Source: Streptomyces halobius | Lineage (GTDB): Bacteria; Actinomycetota; Actinomycetes; Streptomycetales; Streptomycetaceae | Direction of reading: 5' to 3' | DNA: 64,000 nt | NCBI RefSeq assembly: GCF_023277745.1 | Contig: NZ_CP086322.1 | Coordinates: forward strand, 8,928,001-8,992,000 | Part shown: piece after piece, positions 8,217-17,639 of the stretch | Layout of the letters: each line of letters opens with the position of its first letter | How positions within the stretch are numbered: the stretch's first letter is position 1 | Position numbers and translations under genes: made by a program | Notes under the pieces: model-generated | The model's database searches: none | The model's input: the letters and a program-made list of their open reading frames with translations, nothing else | What the model was told of the DNA's origin: nothing

Positions 8217-9821
8217 ATGGCCGCAGCCGACAGAGAAGTTGATGTCCTGGTCGTGGGCGCGGGCCTGGGCGGGCTCGCCACGACGATGTTCCTCGCCCGG
8301 CTGGGCGTGCGGGTGCTCATGGCCGAGAAGCACCCGACGACGTCGATCCACCCCAGGGCGATCGGCCAGAATCCGCGCACGATGGAACTACTGCGGCTCG
8401 CCGGGATCGCCGAGGGGGTGCAGCAGGTCACCGATCACCGGGGCGCGAAGGGCCACTTCACGACCCGGGTCGCCGAGACCGTACGGGGCGAGGTGCTCGG
8501 CACCTTCGAGGAGGGCTTCGACCACCTGGTCGCCACCACCGCGCCCTGTTCCCCGATGCCGTGGGCGCTGGCCTGGCAGGATCAGCTGGAGCCCCTGATG
8601 CGGGCCCGGTCCCTCCAGGACGGAGCGCTGATCCGGTTCGGCACCGCGCTGGTCTCCTACGAACAGGACGCGCACGGGGTCACCGCGGTGCTGCGCGACC
8701 GCAGGAGCGACGCGGAGACCACCGTGCGGGCGCGCTATCTCGTCGCCGCCGACGGCGACCGCAGCCCTGTCAGGGAAGGGCTCGGTATCGCCCGCCACGG
8801 CCACGGCTCGCTGTCCCACGTGGTCGGCACGATCTTCGACGCCGATCTGTCGAAGGTGCTCCCGCCGGACGCGTCCGGACTGTACTACCTGCGCAACCCT
8901 CACTTCAGCGGCATCTTCATCGGCAGCGACCGGCCGGAGCGGCACACCTTCCTGGTCGAGTACGACCCCGAGCGCGGCGAATCCGCCGACGACTTCACCC
9001 CCGACCGCTGCGTCGAGCTGATCCGCATCGGCCTGGACGCACCCGACCTGGAGCCACACGTCCTGGACATCCAGCGCTGGGAGATGGCGGCCCGCATCGC
9101 CGAACGGTGGCGCGCCGGCCGGGTGTTCCTGGTCGGCGACTCGGCCAAGGTCGTACCGCCCACCGGCGGGCTCGGCGGCAACACGGCCATCGGCGACGGA
9201 TACGACCTGGCCTGGAAGCTGTCCGCCGTACTGACCGGCCAGGCCGGGCCGGGGCTGCTGGACAGCTACGAGCCCGAGCGAAGGCTCGTGGCCCAGCTCG
9301 TGATGGACGAGTCCATGCACCTCTACGCCTCCCGGCTCGCCCCGCACCTCCAGAACCGGATGGCGGAGCCCGTCGGCTACGCCGAGGTGATCCTCGGCTT
9401 CCGGTACCGCTCCGACGCCGTCGTCATCGACGACGACACCTCCCGGGTCGAGTCCCCGGCCCGGCCCACCGGACGGCCCGGATTCCGGATGCCGCACGTG
9501 TGGGTGCGGCGGGCGGGCGAACGGATCTCCACCGTGGACCTCTTCGGCTCCGGCTGGCTGCTGATGACCGGTGAGGACGGCGCCGGCTGGACCGAGTGGG
9601 CCCTGAGCGCGAGCAACGAACTCGGCGTCCCCATCGAGGTCCACGGCCTGGCCACCGATCTGCGCGACCCCGACGGCGAACTGGCCGAACGGTTCGGCAT
9701 CGGCACGCGCGGCGCCAGCCTGATCCGGCCCGACGGCGTCGTCGCCTGGCGCACCGCCACCCGGCCGGACGACCCCGCCGCGACCCTGCGCGACGTACTG
9801 GCCCAGGTGCTGTCCCGATGA
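8217..9821 (+). CDS. RdmE/DnrF-type FAD-dependent aromatic hydroxylase
   Basis: 534-aa class A flavoprotein monooxygenase that should use NAD(P)H and O2 to hydroxylate an aromatic polyketide. It shows the N-terminal FAD motif GAGLGG (about 15), the DG motif in YLVAADGDRSPVR (about 180) and the ribityl-binding GD motif in FLVGDSAKVVPPTGGLGG (about 303-320), then a thioredoxin-like C-terminal domain. Phrases such as GQNPRTMELLRLAGIAEGV and EYDPERGE match what I recall of aklavinone-12-hydroxylase RdmE, which is the main reason to call this cluster anthracycline-type. Its stop overlaps a possible start of the dioxygenase gene, so the two are probably co-transcribed. Confidence 0.9.
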   Translation: MAAADREVDVLVVGAGLGGLATTMFLARLGVRVLMAEKHPTTSIHPRAIGQNPRTMELLRLAGIAEGVQQVTDHRGAKGHFTTRVAETVRGEVLGTFEEGFDHLVATTAPCSPMPWALAWQDQLEPLMRARSLQDGALIRFGTALVSYEQDAHGVTAVLRDRRSDAETTVRARYLVAADGDRSPVREGLGIARHGHGSLSHVVGTIFDADLSKVLPPDASGLYYLRNPHFSGIFIGSDRPERHTFLVEYDPERGESADDFTPDRCVELIRIGLDAPDLEPHVLDIQRWEMAARIAERWRAGRVFLVGDSAKVVPPTGGLGGNTAIGDGYDLAWKLSAVLTGQAGPGLLDSYEPERRLVAQLVMDESMHLYASRLAPHLQNRMAEPVGYAEVILGFRYRSDAVVIDDDTSRVESPARPTGRPGFRMPHVWVRRAGERISTVDLFGSGWLLMTGEDGAGWTEWALSASNELGVPIEVHGLATDLRDPDGELAERFGIGTRGASLIRPDGVVAWRTATRPDDPAATLRDVLAQVLSR

Positions 9822-9901
9822 ACGCGACCCCGCCGGGGGCCCACCCGGCTCCGGCCCGACCCACAGACGTCCGTACCACCGCGACGAAGGAGCGAATCCG
9901 C

Positions 9902-10696
9902 ATGACGGCTCGAACCGACCCGATCACGGCCGACGTCCTCACCGACGAGGCCCGCCGGTACTACGAGGAGAACGGCTTCGTCCGGATCCCGCAGGTCCTC
10001 TCCGCCTCCGAGACGGAGCGGTTCAGGGCGGCCTCCGAGGAACTGATGGCCCAGCACGGCCCGGAGATCTGGGGCGCGGGCGAGGACGCGGTGCAGGTGC
10101 ACTTCGTCGCCCAGGCCTGGCTCAAGCACGAGGCGCTGCGCGACCTCGCGCTGCACCCGGCGATCACCGGAATCGCCAAGCGGCTCGCCGGCGCCCCGCT
10201 GCGCCTCTACAGCACCGACATCCTCCTGAAAGCGGGCCAGAAGACCCTGACCACGCTGCCCACGCTGGTGCACGACGACGAGACGGGACTGCCGCTCGAC
10301 GGCCTCGACCGGACGCTCACCGCGTGGGTCGCGCTGGTCGACGTACCGATCGAGAGCGGCTGCCTCAGCTATGTGCCCGGTTCCCATCTGCGTGACGCCG
10401 CCCACCGGCAGACCCATATGACCAGCTTCGCGGAGCACCGGGCCATCTCCGACATCTGGCCGGACTACGCCTGGCAGCCCCGGATCACCGTCCCGCTGAA
10501 GGCCGGTGACGTCGCCTTCCACCACTGCCGCACCGTGCACATGGCCGGGCCGAACCTGACCGACAGCCCCCGGATGGGCCACGGCATCGTCTACATGGAC
10601 GCCGACACCACCTACCGGCCCGGGACCGAGGACGCCCACATCTCCCACTTGGCGCCCGGGGATCCGCTGAACAACGAGAAGTTTCCGCTCGTCTAG
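9902..10696 (+). CDS. PhyH-family Fe(II)/2-oxoglutarate dioxygenase
   Basis: 264-aa phytanoyl-CoA dioxygenase-like enzyme. The iron ligands are visible as HxD (His124, Asp126 in LVHDDE) and the distal His213 in TVHMAGPN. Arg224 (DSPRMGH) is placed to bind 2-oxoglutarate. Likely reactions are hydroxylation, epimerisation or ring closure on the polyketide or a sugar; nogalamycin SnoK/SnoN are known relatives with such chemistry. I prefer the ATG at 9902 because AAGGAG precedes it. An in-frame ATG at 9818 overlapping the hydroxylase stop is an alternative. The next gene starts 16 nt downstream. Confidence 0.87.
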   Translation: MTARTDPITADVLTDEARRYYEENGFVRIPQVLSASETERFRAASEELMAQHGPEIWGAGEDAVQVHFVAQAWLKHEALRDLALHPAITGIAKRLAGAPLRLYSTDILLKAGQKTLTTLPTLVHDDETGLPLDGLDRTLTAWVALVDVPIESGCLSYVPGSHLRDAAHRQTHMTSFAEHRAISDIWPDYAWQPRITVPLKAGDVAFHHCRTVHMAGPNLTDSPRMGHGIVYMDADTTYRPGTEDAHISHLAPGDPLNNEKFPLV

Positions 10697-10711
10697 AGGA
10701 GACCGTCAAAG

Positions 10712-11872
10712 GTGAGCGACATTCAAGAGACACGGAACCGCGTGGAGATCGGCGAGTTGGGCAGGCGGCTGCAGCGGGCGCACGGGGAGGTGTGGCTGCA
10801 CCAGGTCAAGGGTGATCCGTACGCCGATGTGCTCCGCGGTCACGCCGAGGACCCCCACCCGGGCTACGAGCGGATCCGCGCGCTCGGCCCGCTGTGGCGC
10901 AGCTCCATGGGCGCCTGGGTGACAGCGGACCACGACCTCGCCGGGACGCTGCTGGGCGAGGCGTGGCCGCACGGCCCGGTGACCGGCGAGGACGCCCACG
11001 TACCGGCGGACGACGCGGGACTGGGCGGCGACGCCGCACACTATGAGCGGCTGCGCGCGCTGGTGGAGACCACCCTCAGCCCCTCCGCCGCCACAGCGGT
11101 GTGCGAGCGGGTGGTGCACGGCCTGGCCAGAAGCTTCAACCTCGTCACCGACCTCGCGGAGCGGGTTCCGGTGGACCTACTCGCCGAGACGTTCGGACTG
11201 TCCGCGCCGCACCACTGGGAACTCACCGCATCCTGCGCCGCCGCCGGAGTCGTCCTCGACGGCCTGCTGTGCCCGCAGCGACTGGACGTCACCCGGCGCG
11301 CGGTGACCGCCGTCGGCCGGCTGCGGGCGCTCCTTACGCCGCCGGACGGTCATCCGGCCGCCGACACACGGGAGTTGGCGCTGCTGCTGGCCACCGCAGG
11401 GGTGCGCACCGCGGCGCGGCTCGTCGCGAGCGCCGTGCTGGCGGTGGTGGACCACCCCGAGGAGTGGTCGCGCGTGGCCGACGCCCCCGAGCACGCGGCC
11501 CTGGTGGTGACCGAGGCCCTGCGGTACGACCCGCCGGTGCAGCTCCATCCGATGGTCGCCCGCGCCGACGTCGAGTTCGCCGGGCAGCGCGTCCCGGCAG
11601 GCGAGCGGGTGGTGGTGCTCGTCGGGGCGGCGAACCGCGATCCCGAGGTCTTCGCCGACCCCGACCGGTTCGTCACCGGCCGCCCGGCCGGTGTGCTCGT
11701 TCCCGCCCTGTACCACCGGGTGACGCTGCCGTTCGCCCGCGCCCAGGCCGAAGCCGTCATCCGCGCACTGGTGGCCGCGGGCCGGCGGCCGCACCGGTCG
11801 GGCCCGCACCTGCGCAGCCGCCGCTCGCCGGTGACCAGGCACCTGCTCAGCTGCCCGCTGGCCACCGGCTGA
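10712..11872 (+). CDS. P450-fold glycosyltransferase auxiliary protein lacking heme cysteine (helper 2)
   Basis: 386-aa relative of helper 1 and of EryCII/DnrQ/AknT. It keeps the K-helix ExxR (VTEALRYDPPVQLHP) and the P450-like segment ANRDPEVFADPDRFVTG. It has no FGxGxHxC heme loop; that region reads ALYHRVTLPFARAQ. It is about 40 aa shorter than helper 1. GTG start with AGGAGA at ideal spacing. It lies 27 nt upstream of GT 3, the standard arrangement for a helper-transferase pair, so it is probably the activator of GT 3. Confidence 0.87.
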   Translation: MSDIQETRNRVEIGELGRRLQRAHGEVWLHQVKGDPYADVLRGHAEDPHPGYERIRALGPLWRSSMGAWVTADHDLAGTLLGEAWPHGPVTGEDAHVPADDAGLGGDAAHYERLRALVETTLSPSAATAVCERVVHGLARSFNLVTDLAERVPVDLLAETFGLSAPHHWELTASCAAAGVVLDGLLCPQRLDVTRRAVTAVGRLRALLTPPDGHPAADTRELALLLATAGVRTAARLVASAVLAVVDHPEEWSRVADAPEHAALVVTEALRYDPPVQLHPMVARADVEFAGQRVPAGERVVVLVGAANRDPEVFADPDRFVTGRPAGVLVPALYHRVTLPFARAQAEAVIRALVAAGRRPHRSGPHLRSRRSPVTRHLLSCPLATG

Positions 11873-11899
11873 CCGGCGTCGACAGAAAGGAATCCAGCG

Positions 11900-13183
11900 A
11901 TGCGCGTCCTGTTCACCTCGATCGAGGGCAATCACTTCCACCAGATGGTTCCGTTGGCCTGGGCTCTGCGTACCGCGGGCCACGAGGTGCGGGCGGCCTG
12001 CAACGAACGGCTCGTCGACACGGTCACCCAGACCGGCCTGACCGCCGTGCCGATCGAGTCGCCGACCCTGTGGGAGCAGCTCGACGACTTCCAGAAGGAG
12101 GCGATCTCCCTCTTCAATGACATCGGCACCAGCAAGCAGGACCCGTCCAAGGTGACCTGGGAGGACCACCTCGCCTACGAGAACATGGTGGTCCCCGCGC
12201 TCTACCAGCCACTCAACAACGACGCGCAGATCGACCAGTTGGTGGCGGCGGCCCGCAGCTGGCAGCCTGACCTGGTGGTCTGGGAGAGTTTCTCGATCGC
12301 CGGGGCAATCGTTGCCGTCGCGAGCGGCGCGGCCCACGCGCGGCTGGTGTCCGGCCCCGAGCTGGCCCTCCAGATGGTCACCCGCGGACACTTCGTACGC
12401 CACCGCGACCAGCAGCCCGAGCCGCTGCGCGAGGACCCGACGGCCGAGTGGCTCAATTGGACGCTTGAACGCCTCGGCAGCGACCGGCGGTTCGACGAGA
12501 CGATGCTGACGGGCCAGTGGGTCGTCGACACCCGGCCCGGCAGCCTGCGCCAGGAGCTCGACCTGCCCACCCTGCCGATGCGCTACGTCCCGTACAACGG
12601 GCGCTGCACGGTGCCGAGGTGGCTCTACGAACCGGCGGAGCGCCGGCGGGTGTGCGTCACCCTCGGCACGTCCATCACCAGCGACGAGTCCGAGCGGTTC
12701 CGGCTCAACGACACCCTCGCCGCCCTCTTCCGGAGCCTGGCCGGACTGGACGTCGAGATCATCGCGGCCCTGGACCCGGCACAGCGCGACGCCCTGCCCG
12801 AACTGCCGGACAACATCCGCACGACCGACTTCGTCCCGCTCAACGAACTGGCCCCGTCGTGCTCGGTGATCGTGCACCACGCCGGCTACCAGACGAAGGC
12901 CACCGCGGACCTGCACGGCGTGCCCCAGGTCGTCATCGTCGGCTACGAGTGGGTGAGCGAGGACATGGGGGAGGAGTACGAGAAGTCGGGCACCACCCTG
13001 GCCGTCTCCGCCCGTGACCTGACCGCCGAGGTGCTGCGGGAGAAGATCCTCCAACTGCTCGACGAGCCCTCGTACACCGAGCGGGCCAGGGACCTTCGCA
13101 AGGAGATCCGTACCATGCCGACGCCCAACGAGGTCGTGCCGGTCCTTGAGAGGATGACCAGGGAGCACCGGCACGGCGCGTGA
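11900..13183 (+). CDS. Activator-dependent glycosyltransferase (GT 3)
   Basis: 427-aa EryCIII/AknS-type GT-B enzyme. The acceptor domain begins MRVLFTSIEGNHFHQMVPL. The donor region reads IVHHAGYQTKATADLHGVPQ, so the usual HGGxGT has become HHAGYQT, a clear difference from GT 1 and GT 2 that may reflect another NDP-sugar. AAAGGAA precedes the ATG. It follows helper 2 directly. The stop codon is part of a 9-bp hairpin that may end this transcription unit. Confidence 0.92.
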   Translation: MRVLFTSIEGNHFHQMVPLAWALRTAGHEVRAACNERLVDTVTQTGLTAVPIESPTLWEQLDDFQKEAISLFNDIGTSKQDPSKVTWEDHLAYENMVVPALYQPLNNDAQIDQLVAAARSWQPDLVVWESFSIAGAIVAVASGAAHARLVSGPELALQMVTRGHFVRHRDQQPEPLREDPTAEWLNWTLERLGSDRRFDETMLTGQWVVDTRPGSLRQELDLPTLPMRYVPYNGRCTVPRWLYEPAERRRVCVTLGTSITSDESERFRLNDTLAALFRSLAGLDVEIIAALDPAQRDALPELPDNIRTTDFVPLNELAPSCSVIVHHAGYQTKATADLHGVPQVVIVGYEWVSEDMGEEYEKSGTTLAVSARDLTAEVLREKILQLLDEPSYTERARDLRKEIRTMPTPNEVVPVLERMTREHRHGA

Positions 13184-13203
13184 CCGGGCCCCCGGCCCGG
13201 TCA
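13181..13203 (+). terminator. Short hairpin after GT 3
   Basis: Perfect 9-bp inverted repeat, arms 13181-13189 and 13195-13203 around a 5-nt C-rich loop. It starts at the glycosyltransferase stop codon and may attenuate read-through into the FkbM-type gene. Confidence 0.5.
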
Positions 13204-13205
13204 CG

Positions 13206-14069
13206 GTGAACCAGTGCTCCTCGTGCGCTCCTCGAGACTGGTGCGGCAGCGTCGTCGGCATGCCGAATCCGTGGGATCTCCCCGACGAACTGCCCACCGA
13301 CCCTCCTCTCACCCGCTGCGAACTGCCCGACGGTCGAGTGGTGTCGGCGGTGCAGGAAGCGGAAGCACACACCCTCTGGGAGGAGATCAGCAGTGCCGCT
13401 CCCTATCGCAGGGCCGCCGAGGGCCTCCGCCCCGACGAGGCCGTCATCGACGTCGGCGCGCACATCGGGCTGGCGTCCCTGCTCTTCGCGCAGCTGGCGC
13501 CCGACAGCCGCCTGATCGCCTTCGAACCCGCCCCCAAGGCGTACACCTGTCTCGACGAGAACCTCGCCCGTCACCTTCCGGGGGCGACCGCTTCCCGGCA
13601 GGCGCTCGGAGCCGCGCCGGGGAAGTCCGAGCTGATCTACCGCCCCTACGTGGCCTCGGCCTCGACTCTGTACGACAACGCCGAGGACGACGCCCGCAAC
13701 CTCGAAGTGCATCTCGACAATGTCGACGCGAACGAACAGACCAGGGAGGTCGTGCGGCGGACCTTCAACGTGACCCAGCGGGTGCCGGTCGAGGTGACCA
13801 CGCTGACCGCCGTCATGGCGGAGCACGGCGTGGACCGCGTGGGCCTGCTCAAGATCGATGTCGAACGCGGTGAACTCGACGTCCTCGACGGCATCGATCC
13901 CGCCCGCTGGCCCGGCATCCGGCGGGTCCTTCTCGAAGTCCACGACATCGAGGGCAGGCTCGGCCAGGTCGTCTCGCGGCTGGCCGGCCTCGGCTTCCAG
14001 GCCACGATCTGCCAGTGGGGGGTCTATGTCGGAGGCAGCGTCCACCTGGTGCTCGCGGAGCGGGACTGA
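13206..14069 (+). CDS. FkbM-family SAM-dependent methyltransferase
   Basis: 287 aa if started at the GTG at 13206, or 269 aa from the ATG at 13260 (MPNPWDLPDEL); neither has a clear ribosome site. SAM motif I is EAVIDVGAHIGLASLL, followed by LIAFEPAPKAYTCLDENL and the family motif LLKIDVERGELDVLDG. FkbM-type enzymes usually O-methylate secondary hydroxyls, often on sugars or polyketides, so this is a plausible sugar O-methyltransferase for the cluster. The next gene follows after 21 nt in the same direction. Confidence 0.85.
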   Translation: MNQCSSCAPRDWCGSVVGMPNPWDLPDELPTDPPLTRCELPDGRVVSAVQEAEAHTLWEEISSAAPYRRAAEGLRPDEAVIDVGAHIGLASLLFAQLAPDSRLIAFEPAPKAYTCLDENLARHLPGATASRQALGAAPGKSELIYRPYVASASTLYDNAEDDARNLEVHLDNVDANEQTREVVRRTFNVTQRVPVEVTTLTAVMAEHGVDRVGLLKIDVERGELDVLDGIDPARWPGIRRVLLEVHDIEGRLGQVVSRLAGLGFQATICQWGVYVGGSVHLVLAERD

Positions 14070-14090
14070 CACGGCGAGGGGGAAGGACCG

Positions 14091-15335
14091 ATGAGCGACG
14101 GTGCTTCGTGTCCGTCCGAACCCGGGGCACCGAGGCACCGTGCGCTCGCCCCCGATCTCGCCCGGGGCCTCATGCTGCTGATCGTCGCCCTGGTGCACGC
14201 CCACATGTTCGTGAGCGGGAGCGCCGTGGTGATCCGGGGGTATCCGCCGACCGCCGGCTCGCCGCCGGACGCGCTGACGGCCGGACTGCTCACCGTCCTG
14301 GCCGACAGCCGCAGCTTCCCCATGTTCGCCCTGCTGTTCGGCTACGGCATGGGCCGGATCCTCGCCCGCGAGAGGGAACGGGGACGGGACGGACCCGGGG
14401 CCCGTGTGGTGCTGCGGCGACGCGCCCGATGGCTGCTGCTGTTCGGCTTCGTCCACGCGCTGCTGCTGTTCGCCGGGGACGTGCTCGGCGCCTACGGGCT
14501 GCTCGGGCTGATCGCGGTCGGGCTGACCGGCGCCCGTGACCGCACTCTGTTCACGGTGGCGGGCGCCGGTGTGGTCATGGGGTCGGTGCTGTACGGGGGC
14601 ATGATGTCCGCGAACGTCTCCGGCCAACCGGGCGACACTGCGGCGGCGCTGTTCCTGGCCGCCGACCCGGCGTCCGACGCCGCGTACCGCGTCGGCACCT
14701 GGGTGTTCACCACACCGCTGTTCGCCCTCGTTTCGCTCGGCCCGTTCCTGATCGGTGCGCGCGCGGCCCGACGGCGGATCCTGGAGGAGCCGGGCCGTCA
14801 CCGGGACCTGCTGCGGCGGGTGGCGGTGACGGGCACCGCCATCAGCGTCGCCGGCGCTCTCCCCCTGGCGATGATCACCTCCGGGACGTGGGCCACCGCC
14901 CCCTCGGATATGACCCTGGGGCTCAGCGTGCTGCACATCCTGACGGGATACGCGGGCGGCTGCGGACTGGCCGCGGCGGTCGCCCTGCTCGCGCTGCGCC
15001 TGGAGGGCCACCGGAGCGGGACCGTGACCGCGGTCGCCGCGTGCGGCCAGCGGTCGATGAGCTGCTACGTGTGGCAGTCGGTCGTCTGGCTGGTGCTGTT
15101 CGCCCCGTACACCTTCGGGCTCGGTGACCGCGTCGGTGTGCTCGGCTCGGCGCTCATCGCCCTCGGCACTTGGTGCGGTGGTGTGCTGATCGCCGAACTG
15201 CTGCGCAGAAGAGACAGACGCGGGCCCGCCGAAGCGCTGCTGCGCAAGGCGACCCGTCGGGCCGGGAAGTCGTCCGGCGCGCTCCGGGAGGGGCGCGCCG
15301 GCACAGCGGGTGCCTCCCTGCGACGGCGACGCTGA
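14091..15335 (+). CDS. DUF418-family multi-pass membrane protein
   Basis: 414-aa polytopic protein with about nine to ten hydrophobic helices, a LFGYGMGRIL motif after the second helix, and the C-terminal DUF418 segment including MSCYVWQSV and GPAEALLRKAT. Function is unknown; some relatives sit in biosynthetic clusters and resemble membrane acyltransferases or transporters. It is co-directional with the FkbM-type gene. Role in the pathway is not established. Confidence 0.85.
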   Translation: MSDGASCPSEPGAPRHRALAPDLARGLMLLIVALVHAHMFVSGSAVVIRGYPPTAGSPPDALTAGLLTVLADSRSFPMFALLFGYGMGRILARERERGRDGPGARVVLRRRARWLLLFGFVHALLLFAGDVLGAYGLLGLIAVGLTGARDRTLFTVAGAGVVMGSVLYGGMMSANVSGQPGDTAAALFLAADPASDAAYRVGTWVFTTPLFALVSLGPFLIGARAARRRILEEPGRHRDLLRRVAVTGTAISVAGALPLAMITSGTWATAPSDMTLGLSVLHILTGYAGGCGLAAAVALLALRLEGHRSGTVTAVAACGQRSMSCYVWQSVVWLVLFAPYTFGLGDRVGVLGSALIALGTWCGGVLIAELLRRRDRRGPAEALLRKATRRAGKSSGALREGRAGTAGASLRRRR

Positions 15336-15393
15336 CCCGCCCGTCCCGGCCGAGCCCCTGCCCCAGTACGGCGGCGGGGCTCCCCGCGTCCGC

Positions 15394-16404
15394 TCACCCG
15401 AGCCGTGACGCCGGTTGTGCCGGTGCCGACCCGGTCGTACGGCGGACGAGCGGCTGCCACCACGCACGGTTGTCGCGGTACCACTGTATGGTCTCGGCGA
15501 ATCCGCGCTTGAACGGGATCCCCGGCTCGAAGCCGAGTTCCTCCCTGATCTTCTCGGCGTTCAGGGCGTACCGGCGGTCGTGGCCCTTGCGGTCGGCGAC
15601 GTGGTCCACCCGGTCCCAGCCAGCGCCGAACTCCTCCAGCACCAGCCGGGTCAGGTCCCGGTTGGTCAGCTCCGTCCCGCCGGCGATGTTGTACGTGGCC
15701 CCCGCCCGGCCGGATTCCAGCACGAGCTGGACCGCTCGGCAGTGGTCGTCGACGTGCAGCCACTCCCGTGCGTGCAGCCCGTCGCCGTACAGCGGAACGT
15801 TCCTGCCCTCCAACAGGTTCGTGACGAAGAGCGGAATGACCTTCTCGGGGAACTGGTGGGGCCCGTAGTTGTTGGCGCAGCGGGTGATCGTGGTCCACAG
15901 TCCATGGGTGCGGTGGAAGGCCCGGACGATCAGATCGCTCGCCGCCTTGGAGGCCGCGTAGGGCGAGTTGGGCTCCAGAGGGGACTCCTCCGAGAACGAC
16001 CCCTCGTCCACCGACCCGTACACCTCGTCCGTCGAAATGTGTACCAACCGGCTCACCCCGTTGCGGGAGCAGCAGTCCAGCAGGGTGTGGGTGCCCGTGA
16101 CATTGGTGGTGACGAAAGGGGCGGAGCCGGCGATGGAGCGGTCCACATGGGACTCCGCCGCAAAGTGGACCACGGCGTCGTGGCCCGGCAGCAGGTCCAT
16201 CAGCAGCCCGCGATCGCAGATGTCGCCCTGGACGAACGTCAGCCTCGGATGGGCGCGCGGCAGATTGGTGAGCGTGCCCGCGTAGGTGAGTTTGTCCAGG
16301 ACGGTTATCCGTGCGTCCTCGTAGCCGCGATAGCGGCCGGCGAGCAGGCTCCTCACGTAGTGGGAACCGATGAAACCGGCGCCACCGGTGATCAGCAACC
16401 TCAT
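15394..16404 (-). CDS. rfbB: dTDP-glucose 4,6-dehydratase
   Basis: 336-aa extended SDR that makes dTDP-4-keto-6-deoxyglucose, the common precursor of deoxysugars. The NAD motif TGGAGFIG is at residues 6-13. The catalytic triad region is seen as STDEVYGS (Thr-Asp-Glu) and YAASK (Tyr, Lys). Family hallmarks HFAAESHVDRS and NNYGPHQFPEKVIPLF are present. I chose the ATG at 16404 where the Rossmann fold begins, with GAAAGG upstream; the longer frame is unlike the family. The methyltransferase gene upstream ends 109 nt away in the same direction. Confidence 0.95.
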   Translation of the reverse strand: MRLLITGGAGFIGSHYVRSLLAGRYRGYEDARITVLDKLTYAGTLTNLPRAHPRLTFVQGDICDRGLLMDLLPGHDAVVHFAAESHVDRSIAGSAPFVTTNVTGTHTLLDCCSRNGVSRLVHISTDEVYGSVDEGSFSEESPLEPNSPYAASKAASDLIVRAFHRTHGLWTTITRCANNYGPHQFPEKVIPLFVTNLLEGRNVPLYGDGLHAREWLHVDDHCRAVQLVLESGRAGATYNIAGGTELTNRDLTRLVLEEFGAGWDRVDHVADRKGHDRRYALNAEKIREELGFEPGIPFKRGFAETIQWYRDNRAWWQPLVRRTTGSAPAQPASRLG

Positions 16405-16513
16405 GACTGACGGCCTTTCGGATGCGGACAGGGGAGGCCGGGCGTGCGGCGTCCCGCTGCGGACGGAATCGCGCACGGCGCCGTGGCGGTGTGCCTCGTC
16501 GTTGTACGGGAGG

Positions 16514-17374
16514 TCACCGGGCCACGCTCGCCGTGATGTAGCGCACCGGGGTCTCGATCGACAGGGGCCCGCCGTCCGTGCGCATGTCGTCCAGCGCCTC
16601 GGTGAGCCGGATCCGCAGCCGCTCCCGGTCGTCGTCGGGCAGGTGCTCCCACAGCAGGCGCATGCCCTGGGTGTGGGACCACGTCACCCACGCCGCGCCG
16701 GACGGGGCCACGAGGTCGACCGGTTCATCGGCGATCTCCACCTCTCGGAACCCTGCGGACTCCACGGTCCGGCGCAGGTCGGCCTCTTTCGCCAGCCAGC
16801 TGTTGAAACGCCGCTGGAGCTCCTCCGGCCGCCACTGCGGCGGCAGGTTCTCCAGCAGCGACCGCGGGATGAGCTCGGTGAAGACCGGGGGAAGGAACGG
16901 AAAGGTGTCGTCGTGGAACACCGGGCTGGTGAAGGCGATGCGCCCGCCGTCGGCGAGCAGTTCGGCATAGCGCGGCAGGGCGGCCCGCGCATCCGGGAAG
17001 AAGATGAGGCTGTAGCTGCCGGTGACGACGTCGAAGGAGCGGGCCGGCAGATCGGGGAACTCGCCGTCCATCACGTGGAGTTCGACATTGCCGACACCGG
17101 TGGACGCCGCCTCCTTGCGCGCTTCCTCGATCATGGCCGGTGCGATGTCGATGCCGAGGACATGGCCCGACTCGCCGACGATCGACGCGGCGTGGAACAG
17201 GCACGCCCCCCGGCCGCAGCCCACGTCCAGTACGCGCTCCCCGCGTTTCGGGGCCGCTCGTTCGACGAGGCGTCGTCCCATGGGAGTGAAGAAGGTGACC
17301 CCTAGCCGGTCGTAGGACCCCGCGGCCCGGTCGAAGGCCGCCGTGACATGGGCCTTGTACGTTGTCTTGTCCAC
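16514..17374 (-). CDS. Class I SAM-dependent methyltransferase
   Basis: 286-aa UbiE/Methyltransf_11-type enzyme with motif [17 protein letters not shown] near residue 45, then [15 protein letters not shown] and the post-II segment [17 protein letters not shown] chose the GTG at 17374 ([19 protein letters not shown]) because AGGAG precedes it and relatives start there. Candidate roles are carboxyl O-methylation of an aklanonic-acid-like intermediate or methylation of a sugar; size and fold fit DnrC/AknG-like enzymes, but I cannot confirm that. Divergent from the drrC-like gene across 265 bp. Confidence 0.85.
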   Translation of the reverse strand: MDKTTYKAHVTAAFDRAAGSYDRLGVTFFTPMGRRLVERAAPKRGERVLDVGCGRGACLFHAASIVGESGHVLGIDIAPAMIEEARKEAASTGVGNVELHVMDGEFPDLPARSFDVVTGSYSLIFFPDARAALPRYAELLADGGRIAFTSPVFHDDTFPFLPPVFTELIPRSLLENLPPQWRPEELQRRFNSWLAKEADLRRTVESAGFREVEIADEPVDLVAPSGAAWVTWSHTQGMRLLWEHLPDDDRERLRIRLTEALDDMRTDGGPLSIETPVRYITASVAR

Positions 17375-17618
17375 GTGCGCTCCTAGGAAATCCCACTCAT
17401 CGCGGAGGATGACGAAACGGATGGGTGCCCGACGCCGCCGGGGCGAACGGAATTGGCGTGTCCGGTCCCACCATCGTCCGGCTGTCACCTTCGAAAGCGC
17501 TCGAAAACAGGTAGAGCGCGACTGGATGAAAACCTGGCTGTCGATGCGATATCTGGCGGCAACCGGAACGGCCCGCCGCCTGCCGAGCGGGGATTCCCGC
17601 TATATTTACATGTCTTGA

Positions 17619-17633
17619 ACAGTAAAATACTGT
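17619..17633 (+). promoter_or_regulatory. Operator-like palindrome overlapping a likely -10 box of the drrC-like gene
   Basis: ACAGTA-AAA-TACTGT is a perfect dyad ending 6 nt before the ATG at 17640. TAAAAT within it (17623-17628) is placed as a -10 box for a leaderless transcript beginning at the ATG, and no Shine-Dalgarno sequence is present. A repressor bound here would block transcription. Inferred from spacing only. Confidence 0.4.
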
Positions 17634-17639
17634 GATCCG

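Noticed and set aside
12933..15467. 844-codon open frame on the minus strand
   Set aside because: Antisense to GT 3, the FkbM-type methyltransferase and the DUF418 gene, all with clear motifs; no homologous features of its own.
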